A DNA stretch of 64,000 nucleotides from Pseudomonadota bacterium. GTDB lineage: Bacteria > Pseudomonadota > Alphaproteobacteria > Rhizobiales > Rhizobiaceae. This document shows, piece by piece, positions 62,879 through 64,000 of the stretch (position 1 is the stretch's first letter; each line of letters starts with the position of its first letter). The position numbers were made by a program, and so were the translations under genes. The notes under the pieces are model-generated. The model ran no database searches and was not told the DNA's origin. It saw nothing but the letters and a program-made list of their open reading frames with translations. The DNA lies in contig JAEXYH010000093.1 in NCBI GenBank assembly GCA_023451735.1, forward strand, positions 247,694 to 311,693, written 5' to 3'.

Positions 62879-63970
62879 TCAATCCGTGTGGCCGCGACGC
62901 CAATAGGTGATCGACGACATCCGGGTCCGGTCAAGCCCCTGTTCTTTCAGTCGCGCGCGGATTGCCTGCGCCTCGGTCTTCTCGCAGGCCGCCCAGACGA
63001 ATGTTTCCGGTCCCAGCGCGCCGAGCCTTGCGGTTATTGCCGGCTCCAGCAATCCGGCGGTCCCCGGCTCGGCGCCATTGCGATGCAGCCACTCAATGGA
63101 AAAGTCGCGCGCGGCGCAAGTGAAGGTCTGCTCCTCCGCCTTGTCCGCGACCTCTATGATCGCGTGGACCTTCATCTCCGGCGTTGCCAGCTCGATCATC
63201 CGCGCGATGGCAGGCAGCGCCGTCTCGTCGCCCGCCAGCAGCAGGTCTTTCGCCTCGGGCATGCCGCCGGCACCGGGGCCGAGCAGGGCGGCCCGGTCGC
63301 CCGGCTGTGCGGTAAGGCCGAATTCGGCGCCCGGCATGCGTCTTCCGCAATCGTCATGCACGACGAAATCGATCACCATCTCGCAGCGTTCGAGGTCGAG
63401 GCTGCGGATGGTGTAATAGCGCACGGCGATCTCGTCTTCGCCTTTCGGCCAGCCGATGCGCCCGTCGGCAAGCGTCACTGGCCAGATTGGCTCGCGCGCC
63501 TTCGGCGGCATCAGCAACCGCACATGCAGTCCTTCCGTCGTGTCGAAACGCGCGGTGTCCGCGCAGGAAACGGTAAGCCGGCGCATCCGCGGGGTCACGT
63601 TTTCTGCAGAAACGACGGTGACCTCGCTGAGATTGGCAAGTTTCGCCGGCTTCGGCTGATCGGCCCATTCGAGTGTCAGCGGGTCGTCTCCGGCAAACAT
63701 GAACAGATGTTCGGCAATAATGCCGCGGGTCATAGACAGCATGTCTTCGGTCGAGCAGGCAAGCCTGATATCGAGTTGCTCGCTGACCTTCGAGATATAG
63801 GCCTCGCCGATCTCGCTCGACAGCGTCACATGGTCCCCGTCGCGAAACACCTCTGAATGATCGACAAAATGCTCGCAGATCTCCGCCAGCATGTCCTCGG
63901 CATCGACAGGAATGGCCGTGCCGGTAAGGATGAACTCCCGATGCGGAAATGAGGCTGCGTTCACGGTCAT
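62879..63970 (-). CDS. Siderophore-interacting protein with N-terminal DUF2218
   Basis: This 363-residue protein joins an N-terminal DUF2218 domain (about 12-95: AEICEHFVDHSEV, then ISKVSEQLDIRLAC) to a siderophore-interacting flavoprotein. The second part has the FAD-binding region (RRLTVSC near 130, PVTLADGRIGWPKGEDEIAVRYYTIRS in outline near 180), then the SIP C-terminal domain with GDETALPAIARM near 248. It should reduce ferric siderophores in the cytoplasm. The DUF2218 part is known to occur fused in rhizobia and relatives. The window ends just upstream. Confidence 0.88.
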   Translation of the reverse strand: MTVNAASFPHREFILTGTAIPVDAEDMLAEICEHFVDHSEVFRDGDHVTLSSEIGEAYISKVSEQLDIRLACSTEDMLSMTRGIIAEHLFMFAGDDPLTLEWADQPKPAKLANLSEVTVVSAENVTPRMRRLTVSCADTARFDTTEGLHVRLLMPPKAREPIWPVTLADGRIGWPKGEDEIAVRYYTIRSLDLERCEMVIDFVVHDDCGRRMPGAEFGLTAQPGDRAALLGPGAGGMPEAKDLLLAGDETALPAIARMIELATPEMKVHAIIEVADKAEEQTFTCAARDFSIEWLHRNGAEPGTAGLLEPAITARLGALGPETFVWAACEKTEAQAIRARLKEQGLDRTRMSSITYWRRGHTD

Positions 63971-64000
63971 TGCTCCATGCGGATGGGGGGGGCCGGTAGA

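Noticed and set aside
1..64000. CRISPR array, prophage or insertion sequence
   Set aside because: I found no regularly spaced direct repeats, transposase or integrase motifs, or phage structural genes.

Overview
The window reads as chromosomal DNA of an alphaproteobacterium of the Rhizobiaceae (Rhizobium/Agrobacterium/Neorhizobium type). Support comes from the porin_2 (RopA-like) outer membrane proteins, the orders slt-dapA-smpB, rpoZ-rel and DUF2062-acpS-lepB-rnc-era-recO, an ArnT/Rgt-like lipopolysaccharide sugar cluster, and rhizobial-type interspersed intergenic repeats. GC content is high and even. I see no prophage, transposase, integrase, rRNA operon or CRISPR array. The species cannot be fixed from the sequence alone.

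Layout. 1-9.1 kb: a truncated membrane protein, a lipid kinase, a large MscS-type channel, a diguanylate cyclase, and a divergent pair (glutamine-synthetase-like and class III aminotransferase) fitting polyamine catabolism. 7.5-12.8 kb: two GT39 membrane glycosyltransferases and a GT2 polyprenyl-phosphate transferase, divergent from a flippase-like membrane protein. 12.8-19.3 kb: a VapBC module with a visible operator, AMP nucleosidase, small secreted proteins, a Sel1 protein, an HxlR regulator facing a Tat-exported SDR, and a HisC-like aminotransferase. 19.4-22.7 kb: small proteins, a ferredoxin-reductase-like flavoprotein, an HpaI-type aldolase and tRNA-Ser(GCU). 23-27 kb: three tandem porin genes, each with its own terminator.

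27-36.6 kb is mainly core genome: slt, dapA, smpB, a GrpB protein, a second flippase-like protein, an NYN protein, rpoZ and rel. The rpoZ upstream region carries a chain of strong hairpins that no gene explains. 36.8-46.7 kb looks like an accessory insertion in the rel to acpS neighbourhood: a methyltransferase, uppP, a lipoprotein, an SMP-30 protein, two tandem chemoreceptors with matching upstream elements, and a DUF3563 protein. 47-52.6 kb is the acpS-lepB-rnc-era block, then a PAS protein, a secreted protein and recO. 52.6-64 kb is a run of minus-strand genes: MFS and DMT transporters, a MOSC protein, an HD phosphohydrolase overlapping a giant DUF2339 membrane protein, a second MscS channel, an overlapping phosphatase/HD/YgfZ operon, and a siderophore-interacting flavoprotein.

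The most rewarding points are the structured region before rpoZ, the candidate lipid-linked-sugar flippase beside the GT cluster, the VapBC operator with a shortened toxin, the Tat-SDR/HxlR pair, and the duplicated promoter architecture of the two chemoreceptors. All functions come from recognising protein families by eye; no database search was run.
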